From: Bifidobacterium samirii
GTDB taxonomy: Bacteria > Actinomycetota > Actinomycetes > Actinomycetales > Bifidobacteriaceae
NCBI RefSeq assembly: GCF_003952945.1
Contig: NZ_QXGK01000012.1
Span: 1-64,000 of the forward strand
Direction: 5' to 3'
Length of the DNA stretch: 64,000 nucleotides
The number at the start of each line of letters is the position of its first letter. Position 1 is the stretch's first letter. The notes below the pieces were generated by a model, which searched no databases, was not told where the DNA came from, and was given only the letters and a program-made list of their open reading frames with translations. Below, piece after piece: positions 26,805-33,806 of this stretch. The translations under genes were made by a program, and so were the position numbers.

Positions 26805-28385
26805 ATGGCACGCATCGCGCCGCTCACCATCGACTGGACGCCCGACCGCACGTCGGCGACGCCCGTCACCGAGCAGATCGTCGACTACATGTGCCGGCAG
26901 GTGTCCAGCGGCGCGTGGCCGATCGGCTCACGACTGCCGTCGCAGCGGGCGCTCGCCGAATCGTTCGGCGTGAACCGGTCCACCGTCATCGCCGCCATCG
27001 ACGAACTCGCCGACTACGGGATCGTCGAAGGGATGCACGGCGCCGGCACGCGCATCGTCAGCAACACCTGGTCGCTGATGCTGCCCGGCGCACCCGACTG
27101 GGCCGACTACGTCGCATCCGGCTTCTTCAAGGCCAACAACGCGACCATCCAGACCATCAACCGCAAGGAGTTCGTCGACGGCGTCACCCGGCTCGGCACC
27201 GGCGAACTCGACCCGCGGCTCTTCCCGCGCGCCATGTGGCGGCGCATCGCCGGCGAGGCGGCCGCCGAGATCGACTCGCTCGGCTACCCGCCGCCGGAAG
27301 GCATGCCGTGGCTGCGCGAGGCGATCGCCGAGCGCATGACCGCGACCGGCGTGCCGTGCACCGCCGACCGGATCCTCGTCACGTCGGGCGCACTGCAGGC
27401 GCTGCAGATGATCTCCGTGAGCCTGCTGCCGTCCGGTTCGACCGTGCTCGCCGAAGCGCCCAGCTACATCAAGTCGCTGCAGGTGTTCCAGTCGGCCGGC
27501 ATGCGGCTCGCCGGCGTCCCGATGGACGACGACGGCATCCGCGCCGACGCGCTGCACCACCTCCTCTCCCCCGACGGCGGGCCCGGCGGCAACGCGGCCG
27601 GCAACGCGGCGACCGTCGTCGGCGACGGTCCGGGAGCCGCAGCGCCGCAGACCGCATCGTCGGCGCCGATGACCATACCGGCCCGCCACGGCGGGAACGC
27701 GCTGCTGTACACGATCCCCACCAACCACAATCCGACCGGCATCACGATGAGCGCCGAACGGCGGCGCGCGCTCATCGACGTGTGCGTCGCCGAACGGCTG
27801 CCGATCATCGAGGACTGCGCGTATCAGGATCTCGTGTACGAGGGCGAGACGCCGGCGCCGCTCAAGGCGCTCGACGAGACCGGCATGGTGATCATGCTCG
27901 GCAGCGCGTCGAAGGCGCTGGCACCGGGTCTGCGCATCGGCTGGCTGGTGGCGAGCGAGCCGATCGTGCAGCGGCTGGGCGACGTGAAGATGCAGATGGA
28001 CTACGGCGCGAGCGTGCTCAGCCAGTGGGTGTACGCGCGGTTCCTGACCAGCGGACTCTACGACGAGTATCTGGTCGGCCTGCGCCGCGAGCTGCGCCGC
28101 CGCCGCGACGCCGCGTTGGAGACGCTCGACCGGCTGTTCGGCGCGTCGGGGATCGCGCACTGGCGCACGCCGCGCGGCGGATTCTACATCTGGCTGACGT
28201 TCGACCGGCCGATCCGCGTCAGCCGCCTGTTCCAGCTCGCATTGCGGCGCGGCGTGCTGCTCAACCCCGGCGACATCTACGATTTCGAGGGCGACAATTC
28301 GCTGCGGCTGAGCTACTCGTACACCACGCCGGAGGAGTTCGCGGCCGCCGCCGAAACCCTCGCCGACGTGGTGCGCGGCATGTAG
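26805..28385 (+). CDS. MocR family transcriptional regulator (GntR HTH + aminotransferase-like domain)
   Basis: A 526-residue PLP-dependent regulator. A GntR winged helix occupies about residues 8-85 (LPSQRALAESFGVNRSTV). The aminotransferase fold follows, with YTIPTNHNPTG and the PLP lysine K370 in GSASKALAPGLRIGW. A Gly/Ala-rich insert (about 257-298) is unlike family members. ATG 26805-26807 follows GAAAGGAG. It is divergent from the LysE exporter and convergent, 11 bp apart, with the aldo/keto reductase. MocR proteins bind amino-acid or vitamer aldimines, so it may sense the exporter's substrate. Confidence 0.88.
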   Translation: MARIAPLTIDWTPDRTSATPVTEQIVDYMCRQVSSGAWPIGSRLPSQRALAESFGVNRSTVIAAIDELADYGIVEGMHGAGTRIVSNTWSLMLPGAPDWADYVASGFFKANNATIQTINRKEFVDGVTRLGTGELDPRLFPRAMWRRIAGEAAAEIDSLGYPPPEGMPWLREAIAERMTATGVPCTADRILVTSGALQALQMISVSLLPSGSTVLAEAPSYIKSLQVFQSAGMRLAGVPMDDDGIRADALHHLLSPDGGPGGNAAGNAATVVGDGPGAAAPQTASSAPMTIPARHGGNALLYTIPTNHNPTGITMSAERRRALIDVCVAERLPIIEDCAYQDLVYEGETPAPLKALDETGMVIMLGSASKALAPGLRIGWLVASEPIVQRLGDVKMQMDYGASVLSQWVYARFLTSGLYDEYLVGLRRELRRRRDAALETLDRLFGASGIAHWRTPRGGFYIWLTFDRPIRVSRLFQLALRRGVLLNPGDIYDFEGDNSLRLSYSYTTPEEFAAAAETLADVVRGM

Positions 28386-28396
28386 CGAAGCCCGGC

Positions 28397-29257
28397 TCAG
28401 CCGAGGAAGGCGAGCTCGTCGGGGGTGAGTTCCAGGTCGGAGGCCTTGAGCGAGTCGAGAATCGTCTCGGGACGGTGCGCGCCGGGGATCACGAACATGT
28501 GGTCGCCCTTGGCGAGCTCCCACGCGAGCACGACCTGCTGGTAGCTGACGCCGTGCGCGGCCGCGACCTGGCGGAACGGGTCGAACTTCGACTCGTCGTA
28601 CGGGTGGCGGTAGCCGCCCAGCGGGCTCCAGCACACGAACGCGAGGCCGAGCTTCGCGCAGTAGTCGAGCGTGTCCTGCGTATCGAGATGGATCGGCGAA
28701 TACTGGTTCTGCACGGCCACGAGTCGGTCGCCCAAGATCGCGCGCGCGATGTCGAGCTGTTCGATCGTCACGTTCGACACGCCCGCGTACTGCGCCACGC
28801 CTTCGTCGAGCAGCTGCCTGAGCGCTTCGATGGACTCGCCGTACGGGACCTCCGGATCGTGGCGGTGCATGTACAGCAGGTCGATGGTGTCGACGCCGAG
28901 CGCCATCGCCGACTGCTTGCCGTATGCGATGAGGTGCTCCGGCTTGCCGTCGCGCGGCCACACCGGCTTGTCGCCCTCCCACGCGCGGCGCAGACCGATC
29001 TTGGTGGCGACGGTCACCTCCTCGCGCGGGCCCTTCCACGTGGCGAGCGCCTCGCGCACCAGCTTTTCGCCGGTCTGCTCCTCCTCGCCGGGCGTGTAGT
29101 ACGCCCACGCGGTGTCGATGTGGCGGCAGCCAGCGTCGAGGGACGCGTGCAGCGTGTCGATGCCGACGTCGTGGCCGCGGTTGTTTTCGATGGTGAGCGG
29201 CATTTCGCCGTGGCCGATGGCGGTGGTGCGGAACGGTCCGAGATCGCGGTACAGCAT
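28397..29257 (-). CDS. aldo/keto reductase
   Basis: A 286-residue NADPH-dependent oxidoreductase with the (beta/alpha)8 layout. The catalytic set is recognisable: Asp and Tyr in HIDTAWAYYTPG, Lys in VATKIGLRR and His in LLYMHRHDP. GVSNVTIEQL and IPGAHRPETI mark the cofactor-binding part. Length is usual for YghZ/YdhF-like members. The substrate cannot be told. ATG 29255-29257 follows AAAGGAG. It is monocistronic, between a convergent regulator and a repeat-containing spacer. Confidence 0.88.
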   Translation of the reverse strand: MLYRDLGPFRTTAIGHGEMPLTIENNRGHDVGIDTLHASLDAGCRHIDTAWAYYTPGEEEQTGEKLVREALATWKGPREEVTVATKIGLRRAWEGDKPVWPRDGKPEHLIAYGKQSAMALGVDTIDLLYMHRHDPEVPYGESIEALRQLLDEGVAQYAGVSNVTIEQLDIARAILGDRLVAVQNQYSPIHLDTQDTLDYCAKLGLAFVCWSPLGGYRHPYDESKFDPFRQVAAAHGVSYQQVVLAWELAKGDHMFVIPGAHRPETILDSLKASDLELTPDELAFLG

Positions 29258-29418
29258 GACGTGCTCCTTTGGTGGTCGTGGCGTTCGTCGGTTCGTCGAT
29301 GGCGGCCGGTGTCGGCCGGCGCGAACCCTTCCGTCCCAGCGTAGGCGTCCCGTTGGATGATGCGGATGGCTGGCGCCGCAGGCTTCTCCGAGACACGGCT
29401 GGAATGCGTTTCGCCAAG

Positions 29419-29601
29419 TGAGGGGAAGAATCGGGGCCTTGCATGCTTCTTTTCGCGATCTGAGGGGACAATCCTCTCGGAGACCCCCGGCCTAGTTGCG
29501 CCATTTCGTCCGGAAACCCTTGGAATCCGTCCCTCGGATCACGGGAATCTTTCCCCTCAGTTAGCCGAAAGCAGCGTGCAAGGCCCCGATTCTTCCCCTC
29601 A
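29419..29601. repeat. 183-bp palindromic intergenic element, copy 3
   Basis: Begins TGAGGGGAAGAATCGGGGCC and ends GGCCCCGATTCTTCCCCTCA, with TTGCATGCTTCTTTTCGCGATC and its counterpart GCCGAAAGCAGCGTGCAAGG inside. Same orientation as copy 1, sharing the right flank GGAATTCATGC. It occupies the centre of the 554-bp space 29258-29811, in which no gene is seen. Confidence 0.8.
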
Positions 29602-29811
29602 GACCGGGAATTCATGCAGATTCGACCGCCCCGGCACCTGGCAGACGAGGCTGGGACGATTCGGCGGATCGAATCAGGGCCTGTCTTATCGGGAGAGACG
29701 CAATCGGTGGAAGCCGACCGTCCCATGCCCGCGCGAACGCCCGTTCACCCACTGGCGCAGAACCGGCAACCGCATCCTGCCCTCAAGATTCGGACCGAGC
29801 CGCGCGCCCGA

Positions 29812-32424
29812 TCAACGACCGCCGAAGGAGCCGCCGCCGGCGCCGCCGGATGATCCGCCGAATGAGCCGCCGGAGAACGATCCGCCCGATCCGCCCAGTC
29901 CGCCGGAGCCGCCGTCGGAGGTGGGCGCCGCGGCCTGGATCGTCGCGGTGAGGTCGGCGAAGCCGGCGGCGAGCTGGGTGCCGAAGTCGCCGACGTCCAG
30001 TCCGAACGCGGACGGTCCGACGCCGCCGATCGGCCCGCGTCCGTCGCTGATTCCGGAATCGCCGTCGGAGCCGGCGCCGGCGCGGCGGTTCATGCCGTCG
30101 CCGGCGACCTGCCTGCCGTCGGCGCGCCCGTCGGACGGCCCGTCGAAGTCATCTCCGTACCTGTACCCCCAGCCGATCCCGTACCATCCGTACGGCCGGT
30201 AGCTCCAGTAGAGCGGCGACGACGCGGCGTACGCGTCGAGCCAGTCGGGGTCGACGAGCTGCGGGTAGGCGTCGGCGAGGTCGGCGAGCAACCGGCCGGA
30301 GAATCCGAACGCGGTCGCGTACACGAGGTACTGGTCGCAGCGTTGCAGCTGCGGGACTGCGGCGCGGTCGTCATCGGCCGTCCCGCCGAACGCGGTCCCG
30401 CCGCCGACCGTCCCGTATGCGGCGAGGTAGCGGTGGAATCCGATGACGTCGCCGGCGAGCGCCTGGCCGCGGTCGGTGAGGACCGTCTGCGACGTGACGC
30501 ACAGTGCGGCCACGCTGACGGCGAGCAGCGGCGTGCCGAAGATGATGGCGAGGGTCGCGTTGCCGCCGGCGACGGCGACGATCGCGCCGATGACTGCGAT
30601 GGCGCAGCCGGCCAGTCCGATGATGGTGGCGCCGCGGCGGGGTTCGGTCGCGTCGAGGGCGTCGTATTCGTCGGTGCAGGCCTGCGTGTAGTCGGCGAGC
30701 GTCTTGTAGCCGCTTTTCCATTTCTTGCAGGTCTTGCGCATCTGCCGCATGTCGAAGACGCGCGTGTTCAGGCGGCGGCCGATCTTGTGCAGCAGGTGCA
30801 GGAGCGCGCGTTCCGACGGGGTGAGGTCCCGGGCGGGGTCCAACGCGGTGAGGACCGACTGGGTGGAGGCGTCGATGGCCGTCGAACGGCCGGATCCGTC
30901 CACCGTCTGCGTGCCGGCAGTCCCGCCCGCCGCGTCGGCGTCGGCGTCGTCGCTCTCGTATCTGCCGGGGTCGTCGCGCAACAGCACGATGGTGCTGGTG
31001 GTGCCGGCGTCGTGGAGGCGGCCGCTGTCGGCGCTGATCATGAGGGCGAGCCGGGCGGGGGCGGCTGCGGCGAGGTCGATGCCGCGGTAGAGCTTCGCGG
31101 GGCCGGGGTGGATGGCGATCGCGTGTTTGGCGGCGAGCGACAGTAGCGTGGCGGTCAGCTGCCGGGTTTCGAGCGTCTGGTCGTCGTCACCGTGCTCCGT
31201 CGCGGCGGTGGCGTCGAGGTGCAGGAAGTCGGCCATGCGGGCGGCTGCGGCGGGGCTCATCGCCGGCGGATCGTAGCGGATGTCGACGTCGCCGTGGTAT
31301 TGGGCGGCGCGACGGTTGCGGATGGCGAGCACGAGCGCGGCGACCGCGATCGAGACGCCGACCACGGCCGCGATCGACCATGCGATGACGCTGATGCGCG
31401 CGCGGACGCGCTGCGAATCGCGCCATGCCTGTTCCTGCACGGTTTCGGAGGCGGTGAGTGCGTCGAGCCGGTCGCCGTCGCCGCGGCGGATCCAGTCGCC
31501 GCCGGTGCCGACGGCCGTGTCCGCCCATCCGTCCGGCGCGCGGGTTGCGTCGGCCGGGTAGGCGGCGACGAGGTCGACGTACTGGCCGGCGCGGATGTCG
31601 CGGATCGTGAAGCGCAGCGTGCCGTCGTCGTCGCGCGTCGTGTCGGCGGCGCCGGCGGAGTGCAGCCAGGCGGGCGCGTCGGAGGCGGCGACGCCGTCGG
31701 GGAAGCGGACGACGCCGGTGAGCGTGCCGACGGGAATCGGGTTGGTGACGCCGACCGGTTCCCATTGGAAGGCGGCGATGTCATCGTAGCGGGTGACGGC
31801 GCCGACGAACGTCATCGTCACGTCGAAGCGCAGCGAGTCAGCTTCCGTGGTCACGGGGATGTTCCATCCGATTTCGATGAGCCGGCTGTCAGCGGATGCG
31901 TCGGTTGCCGTGTCGCCGCTGTCGCCGCCGACGTCCGGCAGCCGCCCGGGCCCGTCGAGCGCGTAACCGTCGCGGCCGGGTTCGTAGAGCTGCGGGTCGG
32001 CGGCGGAGTCGGTCACGTCGGCGATGTACCAGTGGCCGGCGTAGTCGGCGTCCCATTGCGCGTCGCCGATGCCGTCCGGCGTGGCCGGGTCGGTGCGCGT
32101 GTAGTCGGTGCCGTCGGTGACGTTGCGCACACTGATGTCGGTGATGTCGGCCAGACCGTCGGCGCTGAGCCGGTACTGCTGGTACAGCTGCTTCCACGGG
32201 CGCGCGTCGCCGTCATCGTCGTCGCGTTCGCGCAGCCGCATGTCGATGTGCTGTTCGATGCGCAGGCCGCCGTCGGGCAGGATGGTCGTCTCGTAGTCGA
32301 GGGTGCGGTAGGTGAGGTCGGCGTCGTCGCCGGCGGCGATGCCGACCGCGACGATGATGCCGATGGTGACGACGGCGGCCAGCAGTCCCGTAACCGCCGC
32401 GCCGATGGCTTTCCCGATACGCAT
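29812..32424 (-). CDS. DUF2207 domain-containing membrane protein
   Basis: An 870-residue protein. An N-terminal hydrophobic segment (about 5-30) precedes a long extracellular DUF2207 domain (LDYETTILPDGGLRIEQHID near residue 45). A membrane helix lies near residues 325-350 and a helical pair near 585-630; the C-terminus is Gly/Ser-rich (GGSGGSFSGGSFGG), typical of the family. Function is unknown; family members are widespread in actinobacteria and firmicutes and often linked to the envelope. ATG 32422-32424 follows AAGGGAG; the frame opens further upstream into the DnaA-box region but that is not coding. Confidence 0.82.
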   Translation of the reverse strand: MRIGKAIGAAVTGLLAAVVTIGIIVAVGIAAGDDADLTYRTLDYETTILPDGGLRIEQHIDMRLRERDDDDGDARPWKQLYQQYRLSADGLADITDISVRNVTDGTDYTRTDPATPDGIGDAQWDADYAGHWYIADVTDSAADPQLYEPGRDGYALDGPGRLPDVGGDSGDTATDASADSRLIEIGWNIPVTTEADSLRFDVTMTFVGAVTRYDDIAAFQWEPVGVTNPIPVGTLTGVVRFPDGVAASDAPAWLHSAGAADTTRDDDGTLRFTIRDIRAGQYVDLVAAYPADATRAPDGWADTAVGTGGDWIRRGDGDRLDALTASETVQEQAWRDSQRVRARISVIAWSIAAVVGVSIAVAALVLAIRNRRAAQYHGDVDIRYDPPAMSPAAAARMADFLHLDATAATEHGDDDQTLETRQLTATLLSLAAKHAIAIHPGPAKLYRGIDLAAAAPARLALMISADSGRLHDAGTTSTIVLLRDDPGRYESDDADADAAGGTAGTQTVDGSGRSTAIDASTQSVLTALDPARDLTPSERALLHLLHKIGRRLNTRVFDMRQMRKTCKKWKSGYKTLADYTQACTDEYDALDATEPRRGATIIGLAGCAIAVIGAIVAVAGGNATLAIIFGTPLLAVSVAALCVTSQTVLTDRGQALAGDVIGFHRYLAAYGTVGGGTAFGGTADDDRAAVPQLQRCDQYLVYATAFGFSGRLLADLADAYPQLVDPDWLDAYAASSPLYWSYRPYGWYGIGWGYRYGDDFDGPSDGRADGRQVAGDGMNRRAGAGSDGDSGISDGRGPIGGVGPSAFGLDVGDFGTQLAAGFADLTATIQAAAPTSDGGSGGLGGSGGSFSGGSFGGSSGGAGGGSFGGR

Positions 32425-32558
32425 ATGACCACTCCCTTGCGTGCGACCGTCGTCGTCGCTGCATCGCGGCGTGCGGTCACGTCGTTCCATTATCGCAGGG
32501 GCGTGCTCGCCTCGGCATGTCCCGTCCGTTTCCGCTGACAGGTGGGGTGCACGACCGG

Positions 32559-32599
32559 TTGTCCACAGGCCGCAGGTTATCCACAGCGAGTTATCCACA
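32559..32599 (+). promoter_or_regulatory. cluster of three DnaA boxes
   Basis: TTGTCCACA at 32559-32567, TTATCCACA at 32577-32585 and TTATCCACA at 32591-32599, all in one direction and within 41 bp. Two match the consensus exactly. The cluster lies in the divergent promoter region between the DUF2207 gene and the three-gene operon on the right. It is not next to dnaA or dnaN, so I call it a DnaA-binding cluster rather than an origin. Confidence 0.75.
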
Positions 32600-32712
32600 A
32601 CACGCCGGCGCCTCTACCATTCGACCACATAGGCCGTTTTTCGCTGCGCGCAACGCGTGGCTTTCCTACGCTCGCCGTATCGGATACCGCACGGCGAAAG
32701 GATCACGATGAC

Positions 32713-33075
32713 ATGGACGCCCATCCCCACCCACTCAACGACAACCAAGGTTGCGACATGAGCTATGATGATGACCAGCCGATCATCCTCAGGAGCGCGC
32801 GCAAACCGCATCTGATCAGAGGAACCGTCGTACCGCCGGTGCCGGACGACATCATCTTGCACGCATACGCGCACGGCGAGGACGTAGGCGCGAACACCGA
32901 CCGGGACCCACCAACCTACATCGTGGTCGGTCCCGACCCGCAAGGCAACCGACTCTACGAGATCGGCTACTTCGAGGCTCCCTACGGAGCCGACACCGGC
33001 AGCATCATGATCTGTCATGCCATGCCGGCGCGACACAGCTATCAGATACGGTATTGGAACGCGATCCGGAGGTGA
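32713..33075 (+). CDS. small protein, possible toxin of a three-gene operon
   Basis: A 120-residue protein (105 residues if translation begins at ATG 32758-32760). Its second half has TYIVVGPDPQGNRLYEIGYF followed by MICHAMPARHSYQIRYW. Small actinobacterial proteins with a VVGPD..LEIG..HAMPAR pattern commonly occur beside short antitoxin-like partners; I recall them only as toxin-like or BrnT-like and cannot name a family. GAAAGGAT precedes the first ATG. The stop overlaps the ribosome binding site of the next gene (GGAGGTGA), so the two are co-transcribed. Function is inferred from size and context only. Confidence 0.6.
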   Translation: MDAHPHPLNDNQGCDMSYDDDQPIILRSARKPHLIRGTVVPPVPDDIILHAYAHGEDVGANTDRDPPTYIVVGPDPQGNRLYEIGYFEAPYGADTGSIMICHAMPARHSYQIRYWNAIRR

Positions 33076-33080
33076 TCACG

Positions 33081-33380
33081 ATGACCGACACGCCACACGG
33101 CACCGCAGCCGACCTCTCCTACTACGAACGACTCGGGGAGCAGATCGACATGGACATGACGGCGACGGAATATCCGGAGCCGACCGACATCTCCGACGAC
33201 CCGAACCCAGGCGCGCGTCTTAAACGACTGGTCTACCAGAAGCGCGTCTTCGAGCGTGAGAACAAACGGCAGACACGTATCATCGTGGACGAACTACGCC
33301 GCCGTGGCACATCATGGAACGCCATCGGTGAACTCATGAACATCAGCGGCGAGGCCGTACGCAAGCAGTACAGCCAATGA
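33081..33380 (+). CDS. small helix-turn-helix protein of the same operon
   Basis: A 99-residue acidic protein. The N-terminal half is rich in Asp, Glu and Pro; the C-terminal half is basic and has an HTH-like segment, RRRGTSWNAIGELMNISGEAVRKQY, like those that recognise DNA in sigma-factor region 4 or small repressors. It starts five bases after the previous gene with a strong GGAGGTGAT site and ends overlapping the next gene by four bases. It may autoregulate the operon. No known family recognised. Confidence 0.65.
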   Translation: MTDTPHGTAADLSYYERLGEQIDMDMTATEYPEPTDISDDPNPGARLKRLVYQKRVFERENKRQTRIIVDELRRRGTSWNAIGELMNISGEAVRKQYSQ

Positions 33381-33598
33381 CCATACGAACCACGCCCACA
33401 GTCCCATATGAGCATCGCGCCGTTCGAGCCGGAACGAGGAAGCAATCCATAATCGGCGCTGAACACGGCAAGCGCCGCATCAGCGCCGAAGAACTGGACC
33501 GTATGTTCGACGACGGCGAGGACGTGCTCGACTTCTTCGACATGGCCCATCCCATCATCGCGAACCCTGAACGGGCCGAACGGACCGAACAGGCATGA
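33377..33598 (+). CDS. small protein, possible antitoxin of the operon
   Basis: A 73-residue protein whose ATG overlaps the stop of the HTH gene (ATGA). The segment RRISAEELDRMFDDGEDVLDFFD is a pattern often seen in antitoxins of the CopG/BrnA kind, which have an Asp/Glu-rich DxGED core, although the DNA-binding ribbon part is not obvious here. With a toxin-like first gene and an HTH second gene this gives a three-gene arrangement. The assignment is an inference. Confidence 0.6.
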   Translation: MTIRTTPTVPYEHRAVRAGTRKQSIIGAEHGKRRISAEELDRMFDDGEDVLDFFDMAHPIIANPERAERTEQA

Positions 33599-33610
33599 CC
33601 GGATATGACC

Positions 33611-33693
33611 GGACCCCGGGGCGCGTCGGATGACGGCTCGTCCCGGGGTCCGGATACAAAAATGGGGCTTCCGGAGTGAGGTCCGGAAGCCCC
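33611..33693. terminator. tandem terminators between convergent genes
   Basis: Two stems are seen: GGACCCCGGG (33611-33620) with CCCGGGGTCC (33642-33651), and GGGGCTTCCGGA (33664-33675) with TCCGGAAGCCCC (33682-33693), the latter a 12-bp perfect stem with a 6-base loop. They lie between the end of the plus-strand three-gene operon and the end of the minus-strand surface protein gene. Confidence 0.75.
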
Positions 33694-33806
33694 CTTGGTT
33701 GCCCCCGATGCGCGATGCATCAAACGTGAGTATGTTTCGAAGGCTATGTCACGTTCTCATCTGCAAGGTTGAGGGTCGCATCGGGAGGCAATCAAGTCTC
33801 AATCAT

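Noticed and set aside
32559-32599. Chromosomal origin of replication
   Set aside because: Only three DnaA boxes, no AT-rich unwinding region visible and no dnaA, dnaN or rpmH near; kept as a DnaA-binding cluster.
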